Below the pieces are notes generated by a model. The model searched no databases. It saw nothing but the letters and a program-made list of their open reading frames with translations, and was not told the DNA's origin. Below, one piece after another: positions 9,820 to 21,500 of a stretch of 64,000 bases of DNA; position 1 is the stretch's first letter, and every line of letters starts with the position of its first letter. The stretch spans positions 1,302,001-1,366,000 of the forward strand of contig JAECYW010000005.1 of NCBI GenBank assembly GCA_023014335.1. Direction: 5' to 3'. Origin of the DNA: Galerina marginata. Taxonomy: Eukaryota > Basidiomycota > Agaricomycetes > Agaricales > Galerinaceae. The translations under genes and the position numbers were made by a program.

Positions 9820-10874
9820 TGTGTGATGAATCAGAAAAAGCGGAGAACGTCTCCTCTTTAAACATTTCCATGATAGCCGTAGAAAATGAAAGCCTCCGTC
9901 CCCTACCCGCAGAACCTCGTCCGTAAACAGACAGGCCAGCTTCAGGTTCCTGTAGGTGAGGTTCAGAGCTATTCGATCTCCATGGTCGCGTGGCAGAGGT
10001 ATCTATGTTTATTGTCAAGGACTCAAGGCACACTATCTCGTTGATAAAATTTGCAGTATACACCATATGGAGGAGGCCTACTACTGCTCCAGGGTACGTA
10101 GTACAGTATCACTTGCGCAGGTGAAATTCGGTGACTTGGATACGATAAGATCTACGATGAGCCAAGGCAAGTTTAACTTGATCGCTAGGGCCAGGCCGAT
10201 CCACAAAATGTGTCTCAATGGGAACTCTGCAATGACACGCTCATATCTGGAGATACTTAAGGGCACATCTCAGTTGACGCGATGCAGAAACCGATCAGCT
10301 GGGTAGGCTTAATTTCTATCTTTTTGTGCCTGTCAAGCTCGTGGAACAGAACTTAAATTAGAAGAAGCACCAGCACAAGCCTTCCCAGGCTTGTGCTGTT
10401 CTATATTCTGTAAATATATGTTAATAGATCAGATACAAAGATGATACGGCTTATCAGTTTGCAACCAATACCGTCATAGAGCGCTCTTGACCTCCAAGGG
10501 CTTGATGCCGCTCGTTCGACGACATAGAGGTCCCGGATCAAAACTGGCAGGTAGGCACTTTCAGTGTGCGCAATAGTATCCACTTGAAATCGCTGAATCC
10601 TAGTCGAATTCAAGATAGGTTTGAGGGAAGCCTCTTGATTGTCCCGCACTGAGTGCTATCAGCAGATGGTAACTTCGATGTCAGACCTAGGCGTCAGTTA
10701 GATATCGTTGCTATCCACGTGCTCCGAAATAGAGTTGACCGGGCTCCCCATTCGCGGTGATAACCAGTTAAGGTCCTAAGGGCATATCGGCGAGAAAATC
10801 TAATCCGCATTACAAGAAATTGGTAGTGTATCCAACTGGGCGTCCTTTGTGGACGACGGACGAAGGGAAGAAGG

Positions 10875-10934
10875 CGGAACAAACCACGTTGGTGCCACGT
10901 TGTCAAGCACCTCCGGTTCACGTGGTTTGTTCCG
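10875..10934. repeat. Perfect 15-bp inverted repeat with 30-bp spacer
   Basis: The arm CGGAACAAACCACGT at 10875-10889 is matched exactly by its reverse complement at 10920-10934. It could form a hairpin, be a paired binding site or be the trace of a small transposon. It lies in noncoding DNA. Confidence 0.85.
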
Positions 10935-12196
10935 TTGCGCATCTGTGTCCAAAACAGGCTGCCCGTTGCTCGCATTTCCTTGCTATTCGTCCTTTGCAGA
11001 AAAAATGGGAGCCTCCCTGCGACCGATAAGCAGGCCCTCTCGCTACTGTATCTGCGCAACGCTCCCAATGTCAATCGGATAAATACCTCAATCGGGACCT
11101 CTCGGGAGTCCGACTGGCAGTATTGTGTAACAACCCCAAGGAGCCAAATACGCAGAAACCTCTGTCGATAATAGAATGCAGGCGATCTCTTACTGATGAT
11201 TCACGTTCGATAATGCCCGCATCGACAATAAATATACATTATGCAGCCATTAGCTCTTTAATACAATGGTTATATGTGAAGACAACCAGATGTCTAATTG
11301 TATCCCAAACTTTAGATTTATGGTCGATAAATGTTTATATACACTTCCATATCAGGTCCTGCGTTCGCTTACGTTCGTCGGTCGATGCACGAGTGAGGTC
11401 GCTTTACCCCTGTCCAACCTTTTCATTCGCGCTTCAGAACCTGATAATTTCGTCTTGAATTACGAGCCACAATAGAGTATTTGAGTCCCACAGATGCTAG
11501 ATGTTTTTCTCTCGCTCTCTCGGCGGCTCTTCTGAATTTAAATTCTCTTGATTTATCTCAAGACCGAGGAAAACTCCACCCATAAGTATGCATGTCGTTT
11601 GGTCTGCTTCCGTGATAATAATCGGAATCAAGGCTTGCCATCAAAGGACGTTTTCCCCTGCTTTTACGACCAAAGTTGTAGGTCCTGCTCGTTGAAGTTG
11701 AAGCCCGGGAAGCATAGGAAATAACTGGTTGCCCATTCCAATAGTTCTCGCATAACGCGATCGCATCGGTCCGGAGCGTGGGCTGGTAAGTGAATGTATA
11801 TAGCGCCAACAACTGAGCGCTCAGCGCTCAGCAATCGCATTGGGAGAAATGGGGGCCGAGCCGCTTTCTTCAATTCGGAATTATCTCCAACAATATAAAT
11901 GATTTATTATGAATTGTGCATCGTTGTTACCGACGCTCATTAAACGGGTTGTCATGACCCTATTTGATGGGCGAGCGTTCATATTCAGTCAATGGCCGGT
12001 TCGAATAGATTTACTATTGATCACCGGTGGGTACGGTCTTAGTACGAGGACAGCACATTTCCAATTGTATCAACAGCTTTTCTCCAAATGTACGGGACAC
12101 TAAAAATTTACCAATGTACGGACCGAAGTATCCATCCATGTTTTCTGAACTGCGAGCATCCGAAGACTGTGGACAAATATGTAAGATTCATTGACT

Positions 12197-12285
12197 AGAA
12201 AAATGTATGGATATAACAAAGTTTAGATGTCGGTAATTTTGAGAAAAATGTATGAATATAACAAAGTTTAGATGTCGGTGATTTT
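12197..12285. repeat. Tandem duplication, two copies of a 45-bp unit
   Basis: Copy one (12197-12240) and copy two (12242-12285) differ at two bases only and are offset by 45 bp. Each contains AACAAAGTTTAGATGTCGGT. It lies just past the stop of the coiled-coil gene, in its likely 3' flank. Confidence 0.9.
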
Positions 12286-12319
12286 AAAGACTGGAAGCAT
12301 CAATTTTCAGGCGTTAGGC

Positions 12320-15049
12320 TCAAGCCCGCGCAGGAGCACCAGCCGATGATATCTAAAAAACAAAACGACCAGTCGTCAGCAAACACGGCGCCAATACCAA
12401 AAAAATTATTGTCATACATACCCTGTTCTCAAAGTCTTCAAACAATTTCGAGTGCTCTCCTCGAAGGTCCGCGAACGATTTATGCAAATCCGAAATAGTA
12501 GCTTCATCGACGGCCTTTGAGTTCTTGACTTGATGAAGCTCCTCTTCAAGACGCCGAATTTCGTCTACCCGAGTCGCAATTTCAGCCTCCGCGACCAAAC
12601 CCCTCTGGCGCTCAACATCCAAAACCGCCGCCAATCGGGCCAACTCCTCCTCCTTTCTCTTCAAATCCAATCGGACAGCTTCCTTCTCCACCAATACGCT
12701 CACAAGCCGCGCCTGAACACCCTCGTTATCCCCTTTCGCCGACGCAAGCGCCGCGCCGAGTTCAGCTATCTCGGTGGACATAGCCAAGCGCTCAGCCTCA
12801 TGTATCTTCTCCGATTCCGCCAGCCCGGAAATGGTCGACTGTGCCGCGTCTAGTCGCACCGAGAAATCCTCGGCTGATCCCTGTGCCTCCCGCACCTGAA
12901 CTGCGAGGCCGTCAATACGCAGATCCTTGCTGTTCAGCTCGTTTCTAAGGCTCTCGATAAGAAGACCCTGTGCTTCTACTTCGGTTCGGGATCTGGATAC
13001 CAAATTTTCGAGATCGACATGCTTTTCGCGGACGAGACGTGCCTCGTTCGAAGCCCTTGAAAGTCTTTCGTTCAGATTATCGATTTCGGACCTGCTTTCA
13101 TTTTTCTTCCGGGTCATCGACCCCAGTTCTTCCGTCAAACCGTTTACCTCATTCTGGAGCTGATCATTGACCGCCCCAATTTTTGCGGCTTCGGTCTTGG
13201 ACTGTTCGAGCGCAGTTTTCAGACTCTCTTGTTCGCGACCAAGATCCTCATTCAAGTTTTCTAGAACACTCAATCTATTCGCAGTCAAAGCTTCCTCGCT
13301 GCGTAAAGCGTCGACCGACGATTCAGCGGCTCGTAGTTGTTCCGAGGTCTTCGCGACCGTTTCCTCGGACCGTTTCCAGGACTGCTGCAGGTCGGCGACC
13401 TCGGCGCTCAACCTTCCTTTTTCCTCCTGCAAGGCGCTAATAGTCGCGTCGCGGTCAGTAATGAGCGAATTCAAAGCTTCAATACGATCGGAAGCCGCTT
13501 TGTGCAGAGTGGAGGCGTCTTGCCTGTTCTTGGCCAGCGTTGATGTGCCTTCTGCCAAACGTGCCTTTAGTTCCTCGATCTCGGACTTTAACGACGTGAT
13601 CAGCGCGTCCCGCTCGAGCTGTCGGTTCTCCGGGGCCGTCTGGCCCAGCCGTGAGATGACGTCGCCAGCCCCCAGGCCCGCTGCTCGAGCGTTCGGTCCG
13701 GGCGACTGGTAACTGACTGTGGGTAGTTCCTGGGTCCGACCGTGCTGCGATTGCGCGTTCTCGTAGCGCCCGATACCCAACGGCATGTCAGGGTCCGCCT
13801 CTCGTTCGTCGACATCCATTTCCCTCTCCGGTGAGCTCGGAGCCGGGGTGGGCTGTTTGCTAAGGTTCGGGATATAGGATCCAGATTGGGTGCGAAATAC
13901 ACCGCTCGGGGGATTGCGAGAAGAGATAGCCGGAGCAACGGGCGTGGGGGAGGAGGGTCGGTCGCGATCGAAGTCGCTGGAGGGGTGGTCAGCAGGCCCC
14001 GCCGGGAGAAATGTATACGAGGCTTACGTCGTCGATTCCGGTGTCGAAAAGCGGATAGTGTTATCTGTTCTCCTTCCGTCTCCCGCCCTGACTGCGGCTA
14101 ATTCACGTCTTATCTTGGTGATTTCTTCTTCGCGTTCTTTCAATTTTGCGCGTAACTGAGTGTTCTCTACTTCATCGTCGTCTTCGAGGTCGGTCAATGG
14201 GGAAACCCCTCGTAGAAGTTGATGCACTTGTGCCTGCTTCTCCGAATTATTCATTCCATTCAGCTGGTGCTTATGTTACTTTCCGGTGTTATTGACTTCA
14301 GAACTGGTAGATTTACGCACCTGAGCATGTCTTGTTCTCGATATGGGACCCTTAGGAGTCCCTGACAACCTCGCGCGTTTCTTGGGCAAACTAGGCTTAG
14401 TTGGGGCGTGCTCATCGTCACTCTCATTACCGAGATGCCGCTTCGGGCCTCAGTGGAGAACCTGTTTCCAGATAATGCCTTCTTGGTCGGCGCTAGGACC
14501 CTCGCTTGCGAGGTTCAGCGATCGACGAGCGATCGAGATGCTAAGATGAGATTTGTGAGATGAAGGTTGCCATAGATCGAGGGATACGTACGCTTTCTTC
14601 CCGTTGGGCGTCAAAGCCACATTTCCTGCGGGGGCTGCAGGCTCTAAAATACCCTCGCTTTCCTGTCATTGGAAAACTGAATAAGAAAACACTCTCCCAT
14701 GAGAGTCAAGAGGATACTCACGAGCTTGTTAACGGCTTTCCCGACCCAGTGAGTCCAGCGCGGTCCCAGTTTGTCTTTCTTCGCCAGGGCATTCTTTTTT
14801 ACTGTTGACGTCATGGACAGCGTGAGCTCCAAATTGGCAGTTCAAAAAAGTCAGAAAGCTTACCTTGAGCGCGTAGAGTTGCCAAGTGAACAGCACTCTT
14901 TCTGTGTTCCTTTTGAACCTGGGTCAACGCTCCGAGGACACCTGGGGAACGCGTCAGTAGCGTGTTCAGGGGCATTCGACTGTGCGGTGGTGGCGCTTAC
15001 GTTCAGCGTAGGTGGATTTGGGAGTGTTTTTCGTTCTCGTGGATACCAT
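12320..15049 (-). CDS. Winged-helix-like N-terminus fused to a long coiled coil; function unknown
   Basis: Exons read: 15049-15001, 14941-14864, 14801-14722, 14662-14592, one from 14540, one ending at 14321, 14263-14028, 13976-12422 and 12352-12320. The first four encode MVSTRTK, then KSTYAERVLGAL, then GPRWTHWVGKAVNKL and ESEGILEPA...NVALTPNGKK. This looks like a linker-histone-like winged helix with its final beta hairpin. Basic, nuclear-type sequence (PKKRARLSG) follows. From about 13900 to 12420 the protein is one long heptad-rich coiled coil, ending RISSAGAPARA. A TGA at 14452-14450 interrupts the frame between IIWKQVLH and KRHLGNESDD, so a further intron there is needed and I could not place it convincingly. 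A more cautious reading has two genes, the second starting at ATG 14254 (604 residues, fully consistent splicing). I favour one gene because a good donor (14320) and acceptor (14264) join them in frame. The overall look suggests a chromosomal or spindle-related structural protein, which is inference. Confidence 0.68.
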
Positions 15050-15826
15050 GGTATTAGTAAAGGGTGCAAGGAAACGTTGCTCATGAACGTCGGTGGTGGT
15101 TAAGTATGAAAGCAACGTTTGAGGTTTGACTCATGTTCCGCTGTCGTGAGTGGTGTTCGAAGCAGTCACAAATACCACGTGACCGTCATTTACTGACTCG
15201 ACGCGTCGCGACACCAGTCGCGTCGGATTCTTGATTTCCGCTCCATCATGATCTGTACAATTCGTATTTCACATACGTCGATTGTTTCAGAGCTATGAGT
15301 CCTCAACATGACTGGACATGACTTGCACACAATTTCCATCATGACGTCGGCTTTTGTCTGGCGTGGAAAATCGTTGGAAAATGGGTCGAATATGATATGC
15401 TATAGTCAGTCGCGTTAAAAAATTCAAGGAGGCCTCCACCTGTTCGCATAAATCGTAGGCTTCGCCCACAGCTTGACCGGGTCTATGTAGTTGTGGTGAA
15501 TCTATTCTGAACACCTCCTGTCATAAATGCTTCTAAATTTACCCAATTCAATTCACCAGTGGGAACAAAGTCACGTCACATTTTATTCTTGCTCTCCCTC
15601 CTCATGGTGCTCCAGATAAGAAGCCGCATCGTCCTGTCAGAACCCCAGCTCCAGCCAACAGCGGCTGGACGGTTCGTGTTCTCTCCAAATTCGTGAGAGC
15701 GGCTCGGGTTTGGATAAGGCTGTGTCTCGTTTCGTTTATGTTTCTTGTGACCTGGGTGCAGATAAGAGGGGAAATGGCTCTCGTGGATGTTGGATCTGGA
15801 ACTGACCGTCCACTGGTGCTTTGGCA
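15050..15826. other. Divergent intergenic region
   Basis: About 780 bases between the start of the minus-strand coiled-coil gene and the start of the sugar porter. It should hold both promoters. Open frames on either strand here show no family features. Confidence 0.55.
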
Positions 15827-17883
15827 ATGGAAAAGGAAAAGGTGATGTCGAAGGGACTGTACGGCTATAACAAGTTCTACGGCGCTTGGATCCCGCTCTG
15901 GCTGCCGAAATCGTCATTGACCATCTCGGTCTTGCTCGTATCTTGCTCGTGTATCACATCTACAGTGAGTTCACAGTCTACTCGGAAGGTCAGAGATCTA
16001 ATCCAACATACTCCAGACGTTCGGATACGATGCATCCATGGTGTAAGCCCCCATTCCACCCAACTGTCCACACCCGCCTAACCCCTCACATATACAGCAA
16101 CGGCCTCAACATCCTCCCCTCCTACATAAACTACTTCAACCTCACACCCGCCACAACCGGGCTCAACACCTCCTCCCTCTGGATCGGCGGCTGCATCGCC
16201 GGCCTCACCTGGGGGAAAGTAACAGACATCACAGGCCGGCGCCCCGCGCTTTTCTGGGCCGCCGTGCTCACCCTCGTCGCAGTGCTCCTGCAGACTGCGG
16301 CACAGAATGTGGCCATGTTCGTTATTGCGAGGATTTTGCTGGGGTTTGGCACGTCTGCGAGCGGCTTGACGGGTCCGGCGTATTTGGCGGAGACGTTGCC
16401 TTTGAAGTGGCGGGCGTGGGGGTTGGGGATATTTAATGATTTTTATTATGTCGGTGGGTTGGGTACACGTTTTTTGTGATTTAGGAAAAGCTGACTCGGA
16501 AGTGGTGTTTACCCAGGAGGACTCATAGCAGCCGGCATAACCTACGCCACCTCCTTCTCCTCCTCCACCTGGGCCTGGCGCACGCCCTCCGCCATCCAAG
16601 GCGCCTTCAGCCTCATCTGCATCCTCATCATCCCCTTCATCCCCGAGTCTCCGCGCTGGCTCGTCTTCTCCGGGCGGACCGACGAGGCGCGCGTGGTCCT
16701 CGCGCAGACGTGCGCGGATGGAGACGAGGAGAGCCCGGTTGTGCTGGAGCAGCTGAGGGAGATCGAGGAGACGTTTAGGTATGAGAGGGAGGTGGGGACG
16801 ACGCTTTCGATGGTGGAGGTTGTGAGGACGCCGTCGGCGAGGAAGAGGGTGTTGTTGGCGGTTTCTGCTGCTGTGTTTAGTACGATTGCTGGTGAGCTTT
16901 TTTTTGGGTCGTGGTTGAGGGGTTGGGACTGAGGAAGGCTTTGGTAGGGAATGTTATTTCGTCGTATTATCTTGGAACGATGTTGAGTAATGCTGGTATC
17001 ACCAGCTCGAAGACCCAATTGCAGATCGTATGCCTTTCTTTTCCTTTCCACCTGCACCACCTACTCATATATGGTCAGAACATCATCCTCAACGCATTCT
17101 GCCTCGTCTGCTCCATCTTCGGGACCTACATCATCGACGTATGGGGCCGCAAGCCCACAGCGGTAATCAGCACCGCCCTGCTCACCATCTTCCTCTTCAT
17201 GGTCGGGGCTCTCACCAAGGGTGCGTAAAACCTTATCTCCGACTCCAGTCAAGATCTGTTCTGTTAGTTACATATCCTCACCATGCCACGCAGTATTCGG
17301 CAACTCGACAAACACCTCCGGGATCTACGGCACCGTCGCTGCGATCTTCCTCTTCCAGGGGACGTACAGTATTGGGTGGACTCCGATCTTGTATTTGTAC
17401 CCGCCGGAGGTGCTTAACTACTCGATACGCGCGAATGGGATGGGGGTGTTCCAGTTCTTCCTCAACGCCACTGCGTGAGTTTGAGTTTTCCTTCTAGATC
17501 TATCCCGCCTGCCAACCTTCACCCTGACGCTACGATTCGCCAACAGCATCCTCATTGTGTTTACGATGCCGCTCGCGCTCACTAAACTCGCGTGGAAGAC
17601 GTACATGATAAACGGCGCGTGGAACGTGGTCATGCTCGGGCTCATCATGTACTACTGGGTCGAGACCAAGGGGAAGACACTCGAGGCTATCGACGAGGCT
17701 ATTGATGGGGTTCGGCATGGTGGGGCGGAGAGCGGGAGCTTGGCGGAGAAGGAGAAGGATAGGGGTGAGGAGAGGGATCGGGGTGAGTGGATTTGTTTTG
17801 CGTTGATCTTGGGAGGGGCTGACTGAACTGGATTGGTGGCAGGGCGTGGTTCGGAGGGGAAGGAGAGTACTGAGAAGGAGTAA
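15827..17883 (+). CDS. MFS sugar porter
   Basis: Nine exons (15827-15964, 16017-16042, 16098-16453, 16517-16891, 16948-17027, 17079-17220, 17294-17474, 17547-17782, 17843-17883) give 524 residues, the normal length for fungal sugar porters. The protein should carry a hexose, disaccharide or related sugar with protons through the plasma membrane. Diagnostic motifs: FGYDASMVNGL in helix 1, DITGRRPAL between helices 2 and 3, PESPRWL after helix 6, DVWGRKP in the second half and VETKGKTLEAID after helix 12. The tail is short, charged and rich in Glu, Lys and Arg. One exon is only 26 bp, and the phases agree throughout. Start: ATG at 15827; ATG at 15845 (MSKGLYGY) is a shorter option. The substrate cannot be told from sequence; the lactose/cellodextrin and hexose branches both share these motifs. 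Confidence 0.9.
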
Positions 17884-18526
17884 ATGTATGCTTTTTCTTT
17901 TGGTCTGGTTAAAAGTGTATCATAGCCTGGATTGCGAGAATACAATACGATGGATAAGCAGATTGGAATTTCTCTCACTGGCCGACCTTTCAAACACTCT
18001 ATTTCCAAGAATCGAGTTCAGAAATACAAATTCGACAACCACATTAACCCACTCTCATCGATCCTGAAAACTTGGATCATAACTATGTCCAGCCAACCAC
18101 AAGTCGCTTACTCCTACCTTGTCAACAAACGCAGTATACGATGTTGGCAGAGACTAAGAAAGAATACTAGAGATTCGGTTTGTTGATCATGTCTCTACGT
18201 CGAATCAGAATAAGGTACACAAAAAACCCGCACTTCGCAGCACATATAGCCGACGATCCATATCAATCTCGGTTGCGAAAGAGGAAGAGATTAATCTACA
18301 GTACATGCTTTATTACCTGTGGAACGATTTCCGTCGAGAAAGTGCTTCGTGCGCAGTGGTGTACTGAAAGGATATGGTTACGTAACACAGTGTTGACTGG
18401 ATGCCCACGGTCTGCCACATACGCTTGTTGTTCCCTTCCCGCCACCCACCACCCCCAAGCGCTCGTCGCCGCTCCCTCCCCCTCTCCTCACGACCACCGA
18501 CGACCCACTCATCAGCACCTCCCTCC
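17884..18526. other. Intergenic region upstream of the FHA gene
   Basis: No gene seen. The last 130 bases are C-rich and could extend the next reading frame to an ATG at 18401, so this part is either 5' UTR or an N-terminal extension. Confidence 0.5.
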
Positions 18527-21500
18527 ATGCCCGCTCCAGCCCCCTTCCCCCTCGCCTCCGCCCCCAGCCCCGGCGCATCATCAGCCATGCCAAACGGCAC
18601 CACCACCACCACCAACAACGCCCTCTTCCCCGCCCTCTACCTCTACCCCCTCAACGACACCTGGGCCCCGAAACATATCGCTCTAACCAGCCTGCACACG
18701 AAAATCGGCCGCCAGACGAGCTCAAAGACTGCACCCGGCGAGCGGAATGGCTTTTTTGACTCCAAGGTGCTCAGCAGGCAGCATGCGGAGGTGTGGGAGG
18801 AGAATGGAAAGGTCTGTGTTGTGTTGGAGGGGTGGTATGCGGGTTGCTGAACGTTTTTGGGTAGATTTATATCAAGGATGTGAAGAGCTCTAATGGGACG
18901 TTCATCAACGGCGAGCGGCTCTCAATCGAGGGCCACGAATCTGAGCCTTTCGAGCTCAAAAGCGACGATATCGTCGTACGTCTCTCTCAACACCCTCTTT
19001 CTCTCTTCCCCACACAGCTCACCCCAACCCACCCCAACAGGAATTCGGCATCGACATCGTCGGCGAAGACAACAAGACCATCATCCACCACAAAGTCGCC
19101 GCCCGCGTCGTCTGCGTCTTCTCAGAGCAGGACGCACAAGTCGCCGCACGCGCCGAGCAGCACCAGCAGAACCAGCAGCACCAACAACAACAACAGCTCC
19201 AGCAACACCAGTTCCTCCAGCAGCAGCACCCAGGCCAGCAGCACCCCGCCGGGCTCGGCACCCTCGGTGTCGGATCAGGCGGCGGCAGCGGCGGTGTCGC
19301 TGGCCTCCCTGGCAGCCTCGTCGGCGTTGGCGGCGGCGGCGGGGTGGGTGTAGGAGGAAGCGGCGGCCCGCAGAACTTCCCATTCTCAGCACAGAGAAGA
19401 CAGCTCGCGCAGCAGGGGCTAGGCAGCATGGGCGGCGCCGCGCGCCCCGGGAAGACGGGGCTCAGCTTCGACGTCATCCTCAGCCGCCTGCAGGGCGAGG
19501 TGCAGAAGAGCCGCGAGACGGGCGCGGAGCTCAATACACTCACGGGCACGATGGGCGAGATACATGATACGCTTGGCGGGGCGGTGGTGGGTTTTATTTC
19601 TTTTTATGAAAATATTTTATGTTGTGATTTAATTCCTTTTTCTAGCCTTCGAATTTACCCCCTTTCCCGGCGCACTTGCCACCCGTCCGACCACCTCAAG
19701 AAACACAAGCACAAGCACAACAAGCAGCAGCAGCAGCAGGCAGCACCACCACCCAGCCAGGCGCCCCCAGCATCAACGGTGGGGCACCTCCACCCCCAAC
19801 CATCAACGGCACCAGCACCAGCAGCCCCCCAGCCGACCACAGCGCCGCCGACGCCTCAGGACCCGGCGCCGGCACCTCAACCGTCTCCATCTCCGTGCTC
19901 GACCTCCAATCCCAGCTGCGCGACACGCAGTCCTCGCTCGCCGCGCACCTCGACAAGGTGCGCGCGCTGGAGGAGGTGGTGCAGCTGCAGGAGCTCGAGA
20001 CGGTCAAGCGCGAGGTGAGGGAGATGCGCGAGATGATGCTTGATGAGCAGCGGAGGCGCGGGGGTGCGCTGGTGTTGGGTGGGGTTTTGGAGGGGCAGTT
20101 GCATAGAACGGAGCTTGGGCGTGGGCATGGGCTTGGGCACGAGCATGAAGACGAGGACGAGGATGACGGTCATGAACATGATGACGATGATGATGATGAT
20201 GCGAGGAGTATCTCTACTGTGATGCCGCACGAGCTCGAGCGGGTTGATGAGGAGGATGAGGAGCAGATGCTGTTGATGGCGGAGGAGGAAAGGATGGATA
20301 TGCAGCAGCATCGCCAACACCAACATCAGCGGGACGGCGCCGAAGCAGAAACCGAACCCGAACCCGAACCCGAAAGGGAGGGCGATGAGAAGAAGTCTGC
20401 TGAAGCACTCTCACCAGAGGCTCAAGCACAAGCACAAGCGGAGAAAGAAGAGCAGGAAAGACGGCGGGAGGACCTGGACGTCGGGCGACCCCGTACGCCT
20501 GAGCCGACGCGCTTGGGTCTTATTGGCTTGGACGGGTACGCCGCCCGACCGTCTCTGCTCGGTGCTGGGGCAGGCTCGACGAGGCGCGGGTCCGCGTCAG
20601 GGTCGGGTGTCCCGACGTCGCCTTTATCCCAGGAAGCCGCTTCCACTTCGGCTCCATCATCAGAAGCTGGACCAGCAGTACCAAACCCGGCCCAATCAGA
20701 AGACGTCTACGCGCAGGTGCAGAAGCTCTCGCAGCAGGTGAGCAGCGTGCTGCTGCTCACGACGTCGCTCGAGGCGCAGCACGGCGCGGCGCAGAGCACG
20801 ATCAAGGGGCTGGAGGGTAAAGTCGCGGCGCTTGAGGCGATGTTGCGGGCTGCGGAGGAGGCGTTGGCTGATAAAGAGGGTGCTGTTAAAGTGGAAGAGG
20901 TTGAGATGGAGAAAGCCGTGTTGGAAGAGGTCGAGTCTGAACCCAAGGCGGAGGCGGAGGCGGGGCAGGAGTCAAAGCTGGAGGTGGAGGAGGCAGAAGA
21001 CAAGCCTGCGTCACCGACCTCTGCTGCCTCCCCGACTTCTCTTACAGCTCTCCTCACCCAATGGAAAAAGTCCGTCGAAGGTCAATGGGGTCCTGTCCAG
21101 TCCGAGTGGCGGCAAGAGCGCGAGCGGCTCGCCCGGGCGCGCGAGGAGTGGGAGGCCAAGTCGCGCCAAGTCGAGGCGGGCTTGGAACGGGTCACAGCGA
21201 TGCAGAGTGTGCTTGCCGGGCAGCAGGAGCAGCTGGCGGGGGTTATCAAGGCCGGGCGCGGGGTTGGGGTGGGGCAGTGGGGTGCAGACGATGCGGTCAG
21301 TTTGGGGTTGAATTTGGGAATGAAGCACAATGCAAACGTGAACCCGAACGGGCTCGTCACCCCGCCTTCGCCGCGCTCGCAGTCGTCGGACTCGGAGTCC
21401 GGGGCGGGTGTGACGGGTAATACGAGTGGGGGCGGGCGGTATAGGCGCAGGAGGAGACGCTCCTCCGCTGCTGGGGGTGGGCCTGGGTCGAGAGACAGCA

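Larger units (their letters stand above)
9820..12319. other. 2.5 kb gene-free region with small repeats
   Basis: No frame here shows coding character, and I recognise no relic of a known family. The stretch holds a 15-bp inverted repeat (10875-10934) and a 45-bp tandem duplication (12197-12285), both listed separately. It serves as the upstream region of the minus-strand gene starting at 9819 and the downstream region of the gene ending at 12320. Confidence 0.6.

Noticed and set aside
10401..11480. Several 60-126 codon frames in the 9.8-12.3 kb region
   Set aside because: They overlap on both strands with no conserved motif, no plausible splicing and random-like composition.
13167..13712. 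181-codon plus-strand frame opposite the coiled coil
   Set aside because: Its Ser/Arg/Phe-rich text is the reverse complement of Glu/Lys/Leu heptads; no separate evidence of a gene.
15576..15917. 113-codon minus-strand frame at the 5' end of the sugar porter
   Set aside because: It overlaps the sugar porter's first exon antisense and has no recognisable domain.
15881..15964. Apparent one-base frame shift in the sugar porter's first exon (frame beginning DPALAAEIV)
   Set aside because: The other frame, reading WIPLWLPKSSLTISVLLVS, joins the next exon in phase at the GTGAGT donor and gives a normal first membrane helix, so no error is needed.
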